64,000 nt of DNA, from assembly GCA_034423135.1 (NCBI GenBank), contig DAOUJC010000008.1:186001-250000 (forward strand), in the 5' to 3' direction. The position numbers and the translations under genes were made by a program. Below the pieces are notes generated by a model, which ran no database searches, was not told the DNA's origin, and worked only from the letters and a program-made list of their open reading frames with translations. Of the stretch, positions 1-7,813 are shown piece by piece (positions within the stretch are counted from its first letter, which is position 1; the number at the start of each line of letters is the position of its first letter). Source of the stretch: JAPPHY01 sp034423135. Lineage in GTDB: Bacteria > Chloroflexota > Dehalococcoidia > Lucifugimonadales > UBA2985.

Positions 1-2
1 AG

Positions 3-47
3 GCCGACGAGCAGGCCATCATCAAGATAACCAAGCCGAGGCACTAG
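3..47 (+). CDS. C-terminal end of an upstream protein, partial (possibly the molybdopterin-like part of ActB)
   Basis: An open frame runs in from the left edge and stops at TAG 45-47, giving the C-terminal residues ADEQAIIKITKPRH. The next gene starts 31 bases later on the same strand and encodes the iron-sulfur subunit of a molybdopterin/NrfD-type complex, so the catalytic-subunit homologue of that complex is the natural candidate. Only 14 codons are visible, so the identity rests on position alone. Confidence 0.4.
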   Translation, partial: ADEQAIIKITKPRH

Positions 48-78
48 GCCGGGAGCAGAGGATCACCAGGAGAATGGT

Positions 79-846
79 ATGACCACAAATCAGATTCGTC
101 ACAAGTGGGGGATGGTCGTTGACATAGACCGCTGCACCGGCTGTCAGGCGTGCGTGGTGGCCTGCCAGGCGGAGAACAACATCCCCATCAACACGGAGGA
201 CGTCTTCAGGCAGCGCCGGGCTATCCAGTGGATCCACGTGGAGCGGTACTGGGAGGGCGAGTTCCCGAACGTGAAGGCCCGCTTCATTCCGGTGTTCTGC
301 CAGCACTGCGAGAACGCTCCCTGTGAGCCGGTGTGCCCCGTGTACGCCACCTACCACAACAACCAGGGCATGAACGTGCAGGTCTACAATCGCTGTGTGG
401 GAACCCGCTACTGCGCCAACAACTGCACGTACAACGTCCGCTTCTTCAACTACTGGGAGCCGGTGTGGCCGGAGAGTCTCCGCAACCAGCTGAACCCGGA
501 CGTGTCCATGCGGAGCCGGGGAATCATGGAGAAGTGCAGCTTCAACGTTCAGCGCCTGCAGAAGGCCCAGAGGACCATCGAAGGGCAGCAGGGCGGCCGC
601 CTGACGGACGAGAACATGAAGGAAGGCAACTTCCTGCCGGCCTGCGTTCAGGCCTGCCCGACCAATGCACTCGTCTTCGGCGACTTCCTGGACCCGAACA
701 GCCGGGTGTCGCAGCTCAAGGAGGAGCACCTGGACGGGCACGGCAGGGGATACAAGCTGCTGGAGCACGTGGGTACCGAGCCCAACGTCATCTACCTGAA
801 GAAGGTGGATATCCACGCCAAGGATGTGGTCGACAGCCATGCATGA
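79..846 (+). CDS. Four-cluster ferredoxin-type iron-sulfur subunit, ActB C-terminal-domain/NrfC family
   Basis: This 255-residue protein would carry electrons inside a membrane-bound quinol-oxidising complex. The cysteine groups lie at C19/C22/C25/C29, C74/C77/C82/C86, C106/C112/C116, C153 and C189/C193. The third group reads CVGTRYC, with Thr109 where many relatives have Cys; from memory this is usual for ActB, which has a [3Fe-4S] site. A second expected ligand is also missing, because the usual KC-x-x-C reads KCSFN with Asn156. There is no signal peptide or membrane helix. In typical alternative complex III this domain is fused to the molybdopterin-like part of ActB; here it is a separate gene. 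The stop overlaps the best start of the next gene. A start at 79 follows a short purine-rich stretch (CCAGGAG). Confidence 0.85.
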   Translation: MTTNQIRHKWGMVVDIDRCTGCQACVVACQAENNIPINTEDVFRQRRAIQWIHVERYWEGEFPNVKARFIPVFCQHCENAPCEPVCPVYATYHNNQGMNVQVYNRCVGTRYCANNCTYNVRFFNYWEPVWPESLRNQLNPDVSMRSRGIMEKCSFNVQRLQKAQRTIEGQQGGRLTDENMKEGNFLPACVQACPTNALVFGDFLDPNSRVSQLKEEHLDGHGRGYKLLEHVGTEPNVIYLKKVDIHAKDVVDSHA

Positions 847-2194
847 GCTTCACCATCCGCCGCCCCCGGTCTACTGGGGAATGACGGCGCAGGAGCTGAC
901 CCAGGACGTTGTGCAGAGGCACGCGTCGCCGGGCAGGCCTTTCTGGATGATAGCCGGAGCGCTGGCCGGACTCTTCGGGCTGGGCGTAATCGGCTTCATC
1001 TTGCTTCTGACGCAGCACGGCGTCGACGACCGCAGGGAGTGGGGCTACTACGCCACGGCGTTCGCCTATATCTTCGTTACGGCTCAGTCGGCTGTGCTGG
1101 TCTCGGTTGCCCTGCGGATGGCCAAGGCGCACTGGCGCAGGCCGCTGGCTCGCATCTCCGAGATGTTCGCCGCCGTTGGCTTGTTCAACTTCATACTGCT
1201 GATACCGCTGCTGTGGGTGCTGCCGGTGACCACCGGCCGGCGCAGCATCTGGTTCGACTGGCCGGGCCACAGCCCGCACCTGTGGGACACCATAGCGATG
1301 GGTACTCTCGTGGTGCTGGGGCTGGCCATTCTGTACTTCGCTTCCATTCCTGACAGGGCCTCGGTCAGCGACCACACCGGCGGCTCGCCATCGACCAGGT
1401 GGCGCGGCACGGTGCAGCAGTGGAGGGTGCTCAACACGGGGCTGGCAGTGCTTGGCGGCTTCTACTTCATGCTTCTAATCGTAGTGCACATGCTGATCAG
1501 CGTTGACTTCGCCATGAGCCTCATTCCCGGATGGAAGGACTCCATCTTCCCGGCATTCCACGCGCTCAACGGCCTGCAGTCGGGCGTGGCGCTGATTCTG
1601 GTGACCATGTTCATCCTGCGCAAGACAACCGGCCTGAGAAAGTACCTGGAGGTCGACCAGTTCTGGGGCCTCAGCAAGCTCCTACTGGCGATTTCGCTGC
1701 TGTGGTTCTACTTCTGGTGGTCCGGCTTCTTCGTCTACTGGTATGGCCGGACGCCGGCAGAGCAGGGCGTTCTCAAGTACATCATGTTCGAGACGTACTG
1801 GATACCGTTCTTCCTGGCGTTCGTGATGTGCTTTGCGCTTCCGTTCTTCATTCTGATGTGGAACATTGTGCGCAAGACCACGTGGGGGCCGGCCCTGGCG
1901 GGCGCAGTCGTGCTGGTGGGCACGTTCTTCAACGTCCTGCGATACTACGTGCCAGCCTTCTCAGTCGAGGACCTGTCGCCCCACGCGTTGGAGCACATCC
2001 CGACCGCCAACCTCCCGAGCGCCATCGACGTGCTGGTCGTGATCGGCGCACTATCCGGCGCGGTGCTCACGTTCATGCTGGCGACGCGCGTGTTCCCCAT
2101 CATGTCGATGTGGGAGCTGAGGGAAGGACAGATACTGCAGCGGGTACGCAAGCTGATGAAGATCGATATAAGGGTGCTTGCCAAGCCGGAGTAA
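839..2194 (+). CDS. NrfD/PsrC-family integral membrane subunit (ActC/ActF-like), first copy
   Basis: A polytopic membrane protein of about 451 residues with around ten hydrophobic helices, in the NrfD family of quinol-interacting subunits. It shares with the next gene the pattern AHWRRPLAR (AEWRRPATR in the neighbour), an LFNFILLIP segment and a late ADQFWGLSKLL-like stretch (here EVDQFWGLSKLLL). It is the more divergent of the two copies, so it may fill the ActF position. The ATG at 839 overlaps the stop of the iron-sulfur gene; an in-frame ATG at 824 would add five residues. Close packing with genes on both sides argues for one operon. Confidence 0.8.
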   Translation: MHELHHPPPPVYWGMTAQELTQDVVQRHASPGRPFWMIAGALAGLFGLGVIGFILLLTQHGVDDRREWGYYATAFAYIFVTAQSAVLVSVALRMAKAHWRRPLARISEMFAAVGLFNFILLIPLLWVLPVTTGRRSIWFDWPGHSPHLWDTIAMGTLVVLGLAILYFASIPDRASVSDHTGGSPSTRWRGTVQQWRVLNTGLAVLGGFYFMLLIVVHMLISVDFAMSLIPGWKDSIFPAFHALNGLQSGVALILVTMFILRKTTGLRKYLEVDQFWGLSKLLLAISLLWFYFWWSGFFVYWYGRTPAEQGVLKYIMFETYWIPFFLAFVMCFALPFFILMWNIVRKTTWGPALAGAVVLVGTFFNVLRYYVPAFSVEDLSPHALEHIPTANLPSAIDVLVVIGALSGAVLTFMLATRVFPIMSMWELREGQILQRVRKLMKIDIRVLAKPE

Positions 2195-2237
2195 GCACAA
2201 GAATGACAGGCCAAAATAAAGGCCGGAGCAGAAGCGA

Positions 2238-3614
2238 ATGCAGGAAAGAGTAAAGCTAACCGACGCCCAGATAAACAGGGACCTTCTCCGCTCGATGACG
2301 GAGAACCCGCTGTGGTACTGGCTGCTGGTGGGATTCCTGGGCCTCTGTGTCTTGGTGGCCTTTGCGGCCGTGGCATACATGTTCAACCGCGGTCTGGGCG
2401 TCACGGGACTAAACCGGCCTATAATGTGGGGCTTCTTCATCACCAACTTTGTGTTTTGGATTGGTATCAGCCACGCAGGGGTGATGCTATCGGCCATCCT
2501 GCGTCTTGTGCAGGCCGAGTGGCGGCGACCCGCCACCCGCGCAGCCGAGGTGCTGACCGTATTCTCGCTCATGACGGCCATGACCATGCCGCTGATTCAC
2601 GCGGGCAGGCCCTGGCGAGTCATGTACTGGGTGTTCCCATTCGACTGGGCAAGGGGCGTGTACCCCAACGTACGGTCGGCGCTGGTGTGGGACCCATCCG
2701 CGGTGTTCACCTACCTGACCAGCAGCATCCTCTTCGTGTTTATCGCGCTGATACCGGACATAGCGGTTGCGCGGGACAGGACCACAGGGTGGAAGCACGT
2801 GATGTACTCCGTGCTGGCGCTCGGCTGGAGGGGAAGCGTAAGGCAGTGGAAGCTGCAGTTGATAGCAGGCATCCTGCTCTCGGCAGTCATCCTCCCGATC
2901 TTCGTCTCTGTGCACAGCATAGTCTCATGGGACTTCGCAGCGGCCGTGTCGGTCGAGGGCTGGCACAGCACAGTGTTTGCGCCGTACTTCGTCATCGGTG
3001 CAGTCCACTCCGGCGTCTCGGCAGTAGTGACCGTGATGATCATCCTGCGCTCGATGTTCAAGTGGCAGGACTACATCCGGCTTGAGCACCTGGACGCGCT
3101 GGCGAAGCTGCTGATTGTGGTTGCGACCACCTGGTTCTTCTTCTTCGTGCTGGAGTTCCTGTTCGGGCTGTACAGCCTGGAGGGCCCGGAGATACGGCTG
3201 AGGGAGATGCAGGTGTTCGAGATGCCGTGGGCGGCGTTCTTCATCGCCTTCCTGGTGTGCTCATACTTCATACCGGTGCCCATGTGGCTGTTCCGCTCAG
3301 TGCGGCGCAGCATCCCGCTGATGATATTCACCACCGTGCTCGTGAACGTGGGCATGTGGCTGGAGCGGTTCATCATCATCGTGCCCGGCCTGGCTCGAAA
3401 GCAGGGCCTCACGTTCACGTGGGGCGGCTACACGCCCAGCGCGGTGGAGATCATCATCGTCTTCGCCACGTTCTGCATGGTGTCGATGCTGGTGCTCCTG
3501 TTCGCCAAGGTGTTCCCGCTGATTCCTATCGGCGACGCCAAGGAGGGAGTGGTGCTCCAGGATGAGATCAAGATTGGAAAGGTAAACGTCCCGGCTATCA
3601 TGCGGGAGGACTAA
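2238..3614 (+). CDS. actC: NrfD/PsrC-family integral membrane subunit, ActC-like, second copy
   Basis: A 458-residue polytopic membrane protein of about ten helices. Segments such as NRPIMWGFFITNFVFWIGIS, AEWRRPATRAAE and HAGRPWRVMYW resemble ActC of alternative complex III, the subunit thought to bind menaquinol and build part of the proton path. The conserved late block WDYIRLEHLDALAKLL appears here as WQDYIRLEHLDALAKLL. It lies 43 bases after the first NrfD gene, with GGAG about 14 bases before the ATG. It is followed after 16 bases by the actD-like gene. The gene symbol reflects family resemblance only. Confidence 0.8.
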   Translation: MQERVKLTDAQINRDLLRSMTENPLWYWLLVGFLGLCVLVAFAAVAYMFNRGLGVTGLNRPIMWGFFITNFVFWIGISHAGVMLSAILRLVQAEWRRPATRAAEVLTVFSLMTAMTMPLIHAGRPWRVMYWVFPFDWARGVYPNVRSALVWDPSAVFTYLTSSILFVFIALIPDIAVARDRTTGWKHVMYSVLALGWRGSVRQWKLQLIAGILLSAVILPIFVSVHSIVSWDFAAAVSVEGWHSTVFAPYFVIGAVHSGVSAVVTVMIILRSMFKWQDYIRLEHLDALAKLLIVVATTWFFFFVLEFLFGLYSLEGPEIRLREMQVFEMPWAAFFIAFLVCSYFIPVPMWLFRSVRRSIPLMIFTTVLVNVGMWLERFIIIVPGLARKQGLTFTWGGYTPSAVEIIIVFATFCMVSMLVLLFAKVFPLIPIGDAKEGVVLQDEIKIGKVNVPAIMRED

Positions 3615-3630
3615 TTCCCGGAGGTCCACA

Positions 3631-4158
3631 ATGGCCAACAAGAACGTACTAGGACTATTCGATAACGCCGATACGGCGGCAGACGCCACCGACGGTCTCA
3701 TGGAGGTCGGGGTCAACCAGGAGGACTTCGACGTCCTGACCGGCAGCCCATATCCTGAGGGCGCATTCGGCGAAAAGACGCCCGTGCATCACATCTACGT
3801 GTTCCCACTCATCGGCGCGCTCATGGGCCTGAGCGTGGCGTTCCTGCTGACCTCCGGCACACAGATAGCCTACCCGATAGTCACCGGCGGCAAGCCCATC
3901 CTCTCGTTCCCGGCCATGACCATCATCTCCTACGAAGGCACGCTTTTGGGCGCCGTCATCTTCACGATCCTTGGCATCATCTTCGAGTCCCGCCTGCCCA
4001 GGGCGAAGCTGGACCCATACGACCCGCGCATAACAGAGGGTTACATCGGTCTGCTGGTCACGTGCCCTGAGGAGCGGCTCGACGCGGTCGACCAGGCGCT
4101 CCGGCGCGGCAAGGCGGTGGACGTTATCCACGAGGGAGGACGCTCATTTCAGGCGTGA
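3631..4158 (+). CDS. actD: ActD-like membrane protein (DUF3341), alternative complex III
   Basis: A 175-residue protein whose N-terminal about 45 residues form a small alpha/beta domain (NVLGLFDNADTAADATDGL). Two hydrophobic helices follow (about residues 54-75 and 95-120), and then a short C-terminal soluble part. This is the layout of ActD/DUF3341, a structural membrane subunit of alternative complex III. A good Shine-Dalgarno (CCGGAGG) stands just before the ATG. The stop codon TGA overlaps the ATG of the cytochrome gene, which suggests coupled translation. Confidence 0.8.
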   Translation: MANKNVLGLFDNADTAADATDGLMEVGVNQEDFDVLTGSPYPEGAFGEKTPVHHIYVFPLIGALMGLSVAFLLTSGTQIAYPIVTGGKPILSFPAMTIISYEGTLLGAVIFTILGIIFESRLPRAKLDPYDPRITEGYIGLLVTCPEERLDAVDQALRRGKAVDVIHEGGRSFQA

Positions 4159-4748
4159 TGAAGCCCATGTCTAGCGTGCTCAGACTGCGAATGACCATTG
4201 CCGTAGCGGCGCTGCTGCTGACGATTGTCGCGGCGGGGTGTCTTCCCCTTGGCCGCGGCGCGTACCCAATCGACGTCTTCGCAGAGATGCACTACACGCA
4301 GATGTACAAGTCGCAGGAGCCTCCGCGGCTGTATCCGGCGCCGGGCGCAGTGCCGTTTGTGCCGGTAGGCCACGGCGCGCTCATGGTGCCGGACGTTTCG
4401 CCTGCGATCGAAGCGGCATCGGCAGAGAAGGGCAGGGCGCTGTACGCCGTGAACTGCACGGTCTGTCACGGCGAGGCCGGCACCGGCGACGGCCCATTGA
4501 GCGCGCACCTGGCGCGGATTGCGGGCGCTCAGGCACTCGCCCCGGCTGACCTCACCGGCGCCGGAACGGTGGCGGCCACAGACGAAGACCTGTTCATATT
4601 CATAGGCGGCGGTGGACGCATCGGCAACGCGCTCCGGCTGGCCGGGCAGGATGCCACAGCTCCAACCATGCCGGTGTTCAACAAGCTGCTGACCGAAGAG
4701 GAGCGCTGGAGCCTGGTCCGCTACCTGAGACAGCTACAGGGCCAGTAG
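4158..4748 (+). CDS. actE: Mono-heme cytochrome c lipoprotein, ActE-like
   Basis: This protein of about 196 residues begins with a positively charged signal region and a lipobox (IVAAGC, Cys28), so it should be lipid-anchored outside the membrane. A single CxxCH heme site (CTVCH) lies near residue 100, and Met171 in APTMPVFN is a likely sixth ligand. The extended N-terminus (DVFAEMHYTQMYKSQEPPR) resembles ActE. It would take electrons from the complex and pass them to a soluble carrier or terminal oxidase; no oxidase genes follow. ATG 4158 overlaps the previous stop (GTGATG); GTG 4155 is an alternative start. Confidence 0.8.
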   Translation: MKPMSSVLRLRMTIAVAALLLTIVAAGCLPLGRGAYPIDVFAEMHYTQMYKSQEPPRLYPAPGAVPFVPVGHGALMVPDVSPAIEAASAEKGRALYAVNCTVCHGEAGTGDGPLSAHLARIAGAQALAPADLTGAGTVAATDEDLFIFIGGGGRIGNALRLAGQDATAPTMPVFNKLLTEEERWSLVRYLRQLQGQ

Positions 4749-4876
4749 ACGCCTCCGCTCTCACACGCAGAGCCCCAGACCGCTAGACCTGATTGAATCA
4801 AGGGTTTCGGCGTTGAGGCTATATCTAGCCCTGTAGACTTTGGGTTGGGGCATACGACGACTGAGGAGAGATCCTA

Positions 4877-5677
4877 GTGGTTCTGTCCAACATTGCCCGT
4901 GCTCTCACAGCGGAATGTCGGTTCTACTTCGATGAGGAAGCCCGGGACCAAATCTTCGGGCTGATCCGAGATGCGAAGTCCTCGCTCTACCTCGTGTCGC
5001 CCTACAACAGGCATCCCCAGCAACTGCGGATGCGCCTGACCGAAGCCATCGATAGAGGGGTGAACGTTACGATGCTCTATCGCGATGATAAGGATCAGCG
5101 TGAGGGAGTCACGTACCTGGATGAATTGGGAGCGACTGTTCTCCCCGTTGAGTGGTTGCACTCTAAGGTCTACATGAACGAGTCTACGGCCTTGGCCTCA
5201 TCCATGAATCTGCTGGATTCGTCGTTCAACAACTCCTCGGAATTCTGCATAAGAATTGACAAGGCGAGTGCAGGAAACGGTCGGCTCTACGACCAGTTGG
5301 CTCAGTATGTACAGAGCATCCTGTCGCACGCCGAGCGGCGGAATCCCACAGCTACTCCTGAGAAGCCCGCTGCCCCGAACGCTGCCGCTCCAAAGCCCGC
5401 GCCCGCGAATAAAACTACAAGGTCGGCCCGGCCTCCCCGAAGCGCGCCCAAGGCCGCGGCGGTCGGAGCGAAAGGCCACTGCATCCGGTGTGGCAAAAGA
5501 ATTCCACTCGACCCGGACAAGCCGCTCTGCACCGACGACTATAGAAGCTGGAATCGCTATAAGAACTTTGACCACGAAGAGAAATTCTGCCACCAATGCG
5601 GGGAGGAGCACGAGACTAGTATGGCTAGGCCCCTCTGCCGCAGGTGCTGGCGTTCGAGGGCCGTCGCGCAGACCTAG
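4877..5677 (+). CDS. PLD-like domain protein with two C-terminal zinc ribbons
   Basis: A 266-residue protein, GTG start, with GAGGAG about ten bases upstream. Residues about 10-150 form a single phospholipase D-like unit with H95-S-K97 and the later SMN (Asn111), but the usual Asp after HxK is replaced around residue 102, and only one such motif is present. A linker of about 45 residues rich in Pro, Ala and Lys follows. The tail holds cysteine pairs C202/C205 with C218, and C238/C241 with C254/C257, which look like zinc ribbons. It could be a nuclease or a nucleic-acid-binding protein; substrate unknown. The DNA looks less GC-rich than its neighbours, so acquisition is possible. No partner gene is seen. 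Confidence 0.65.
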   Translation: MVLSNIARALTAECRFYFDEEARDQIFGLIRDAKSSLYLVSPYNRHPQQLRMRLTEAIDRGVNVTMLYRDDKDQREGVTYLDELGATVLPVEWLHSKVYMNESTALASSMNLLDSSFNNSSEFCIRIDKASAGNGRLYDQLAQYVQSILSHAERRNPTATPEKPAAPNAAAPKPAPANKTTRSARPPRSAPKAAAVGAKGHCIRCGKRIPLDPDKPLCTDDYRSWNRYKNFDHEEKFCHQCGEEHETSMARPLCRRCWRSRAVAQT

Positions 5678-5744
5678 CCCCGACTGGCCCTCTTTCGAGA
5701 TCACCCTGCACAAAGCTTGTAGTTCGGCAGGTCCCAGCCGCCCC

Positions 5745-5773
5745 TTGGTATACCCTCGCTTTTCTGCGACAAT
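5745..5773 (+). promoter_or_regulatory. Predicted sigma-70-type promoter for the MFS gene
   Basis: TTGGTA (5745-5750) and GACAAT (5768-5773) are 17 bases apart, in the gap before the transporter gene. The transcript would have a leader of about 75 bases containing a GC-rich inverted repeat. Confidence 0.45.
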
Positions 5774-5783
5774 GTGACTTGTC

Positions 5784-5809
5784 GGCGGGCGGCCCGCCAT
5801 TAGCCCGCC
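5784..5809 (+). other. GC-rich inverted repeat in the leader of the MFS gene
   Basis: GGCGGGC (5784-5790) can pair with GCCCGCC at 5803-5809, leaving a 12-base loop. A second GCCCGCC (5792-5798) lies inside that loop. The leader hairpin sits about 46 bases before the start codon and could be an operator or a leader structure. There is no U-tract. Confidence 0.3.
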
Positions 5810-5855
5810 TCCGGCATCCAGTCACGTTTACACAGTAGCGAGAGGTCTCAAGCGC

Positions 5856-7124
5856 ATGCAAACCACAGCAGTCGAGCGCACCTCCAGGCTGCGTGTGTTC
5901 ACGGCCCTCAAGCGCCCCGGTTTCCGCCGCTTCTGGATAGGCATGGTGGCGTCCGTCATGGGCTTCCAGATTATGATGGTCGCCCAGGGGTTTCTGGTGT
6001 TCGACCTGACGGGGTCTGAGCTGTACCTGGGATTCGTGGGGCTGGCCGCGGGTGTGCCGGCGATCGTGCTCAACCTCGTTGGCGGTGTGGTTGCCGACAA
6101 GGTGGACCAGCGAAAGCTGATTATCGTCACGCAGTCTCTCTCTAGCCTGATCATGCTGGTCCTTGGCACGCTCGTACTCACCGACCTGGTGGAGATCTGG
6201 CACGTCATGGTCACCTCATTCCTCATCGGCTCCGTGCAGGCATTCGACGGCCCCACTCGGCAGGCGCTGTTCCCACGCCTCATCGAGCGCGAAGACATGA
6301 TGAACGCCGTTGCACTCAACTCGATGGTGTGGCAGGGCACAAGGGTCATTGGCCCGGCGATTGGCGGCATAATCATCAGCACCCAGCTGGGCGCGTCGCC
6401 TGGGTTCTATGCCGGGTTCGTGGGCTTTCTCCTGATGGCCGTCATGGTCTCGACTCTTCGTCTGGCACCCGCGGCCCGGTCTTCGGGCGGCTCCTTCCTT
6501 CGGGATATGGGCCAGGGCCTGAGTTTCGTCCGCTCCAACCGCATATTCACCTTTCTGATTGGAATGACGTTCTTCAACAGCGTATTCGGCATGTCCTACA
6601 TATTCATGTTCCCCGTCTTTGCGAAAGAGACCTTCGATTCCCCAACCACCGGCCTGGGCTACCTGAACGCCGCCACCGGCCTGGGGGCCCTGCTTGGCAC
6701 GCTTGTCACGGCTTCCCTTGGCAACTTCAGGCGCAAGGGCTTGCTGCTGCTGGGCGGGGCAGTGCTCTTTGGGGTGTTCCTGATCCTGTTCGCGACCACC
6801 AGCGAGATATTTGCTTCCCTGCCGCTGGCGCTTGGCCTCGTGTTTTTCGTCGGCGTGAGCACGTCCATCTACATGATTACAGTGATGAGTACGCTTCAGC
6901 TGCTTGTCCCCAACGAGCTTCGAGGGCGCGTGATGGGCATATACGGCATGACCTGGAGCCTGCTGCCGGTGGGCGCCATGCAGGCCGGAGCCATTGCGGA
7001 GTACACGAGCGCGGCGGTCGCCGTGGGAGTAGGCGGAGCGGCGGTCATCCTGTTCGCGCTCGGCATGACGGCGGCCAGCCGGCAGGTCCGACTGCTGGGC
7101 GTAGAGCTGGAGGCGGCAGCCTGA
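5856..7124 (+). CDS. Major facilitator superfamily transporter
   Basis: A 422-residue protein with about twelve hydrophobic helices arranged as two six-helix halves around a central loop near residue 200. The cytoplasmic loop between helices 2 and 3 reads GGVVADKVDQRKL, matching the MFS signature G-x-x-x-D-x-x-x-R-(K/R). The overall pattern, including a FRRFWIGMVAS start and a late LVPNELRGRVMGIYG segment, fits the MFS_3/enterobactin-exporter-like group of drug or siderophore efflux proteins. The substrate cannot be told. It stands alone between its own predicted promoter and a palindromic repeat, so it is probably monocistronic. Confidence 0.85.
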   Translation: MQTTAVERTSRLRVFTALKRPGFRRFWIGMVASVMGFQIMMVAQGFLVFDLTGSELYLGFVGLAAGVPAIVLNLVGGVVADKVDQRKLIIVTQSLSSLIMLVLGTLVLTDLVEIWHVMVTSFLIGSVQAFDGPTRQALFPRLIEREDMMNAVALNSMVWQGTRVIGPAIGGIIISTQLGASPGFYAGFVGFLLMAVMVSTLRLAPAARSSGGSFLRDMGQGLSFVRSNRIFTFLIGMTFFNSVFGMSYIFMFPVFAKETFDSPTTGLGYLNAATGLGALLGTLVTASLGNFRRKGLLLLGGAVLFGVFLILFATTSEIFASLPLALGLVFFVGVSTSIYMITVMSTLQLLVPNELRGRVMGIYGMTWSLLPVGAMQAGAIAEYTSAAVAVGVGGAAVILFALGMTAASRQVRLLGVELEAAA

Positions 7125-7170
7125 GCCGCGCCGGGGTATCCCTGGCAGGCGACTGTGCTATCCGATAGAA

Positions 7171-7265
7171 CCGCTCGCCCTGAGCGTGTCGAAGGGGGCG
7201 AGCGGAACCCAACGAACGAGTTTATCCCGCTCAATTGGTTCAACGGGCTCACCGTAAGCGGGATA
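7171..7265. repeat. Two adjacent palindromic elements (REP/BIME-like)
   Basis: The first element has arms CCGCTCGCCC (from 7171) and GGGCGAGCGG (to 7205) around a core GAGCGTGTCGAAG. The second has arms TATCCCGCT (7223-7231) and AGCGGGATA (7257-7265) around a core containing GTTCAACGGGCTCACC, which resembles the complement of the first core. This is the form of paired REP-type intergenic palindromes. It fills the 291-base gap between the MFS gene and rplS. Confidence 0.6.
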
Positions 7266-7330
7266 TAGGTGATACCCCATCGGCGTTGACAGGCTATCGC
7301 ACGTCGGGAATGCCGGCCGCCAGCCACGGC

Positions 7331-7359
7331 TTGCTCTCCGGTCGCGCGGCATGTACAAT
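7331..7359 (+). promoter_or_regulatory. Predicted promoter for rplS-priA
   Basis: TTGCTC (7331-7336) and TACAAT (7354-7359) are 17 bases apart and lie 56 bases before the rplS start codon. Confidence 0.45.
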
Positions 7360-7415
7360 ATCAGTCGCATCAAGCGCGGGTACGACGAATCCACCCGCCT
7401 CGGAAGGACACTTCA

Positions 7416-7766
7416 ATGGACTTAGACACCGTCATAGCTCTTGCGCCCAATCCCAGGATTCAGGAGTTCCGGCCCGGGGACACCGTGAAGGTCAACATCC
7501 GCATCAAGGAGGGCGACCGGGAGCGCCTGCAGGCGTTCCAGGGCACGGTGATACGCAGCAGGGGCAGAGGTGCCGGATCCACCTTCACCGTACGGCGCGT
7601 TTCGTACGGCATTGGCGTTGAGCGCACTTTCGCCTTTCAATCGCCACTCGTAGAGTCCGTTGAGGTTGTGCGGCACGGCAAGGTACGCCGGGCGCGCCTC
7701 TACTACCTGCGAGGCCGCTATGGCCGGGCCGCCCGCATCAAAGAGGACAGGAACCGGGGCAGGTAG
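7416..7766 (+). CDS. rplS: 50S ribosomal protein L19
   Basis: A 116-residue protein of the usual L19 length. It has the family's core: FRPGDTVKVNIRIKEGDRER near residues 19-38, QAFQGTVIRSRGRGAGSTFT, VRRVSYGIGVERTF and a basic end RRARLYYLRGRYGRAARIKE. L19 sits at the interface of the ribosomal subunits. A Shine-Dalgarno (GGAAGGA) precedes the ATG. It is followed after 47 bases by priA on the same strand, probably co-transcribed. The usual neighbours trmD and rimM are not seen. Confidence 0.97.
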   Translation: MDLDTVIALAPNPRIQEFRPGDTVKVNIRIKEGDRERLQAFQGTVIRSRGRGAGSTFTVRRVSYGIGVERTFAFQSPLVESVEVVRHGKVRRARLYYLRGRYGRAARIKEDRNRGR

Positions 7767-7813
7767 CAGCCGGAAATTCCAGCCAAACAGCCCTGAGTGC
7801 AGGTCCGGCACGA

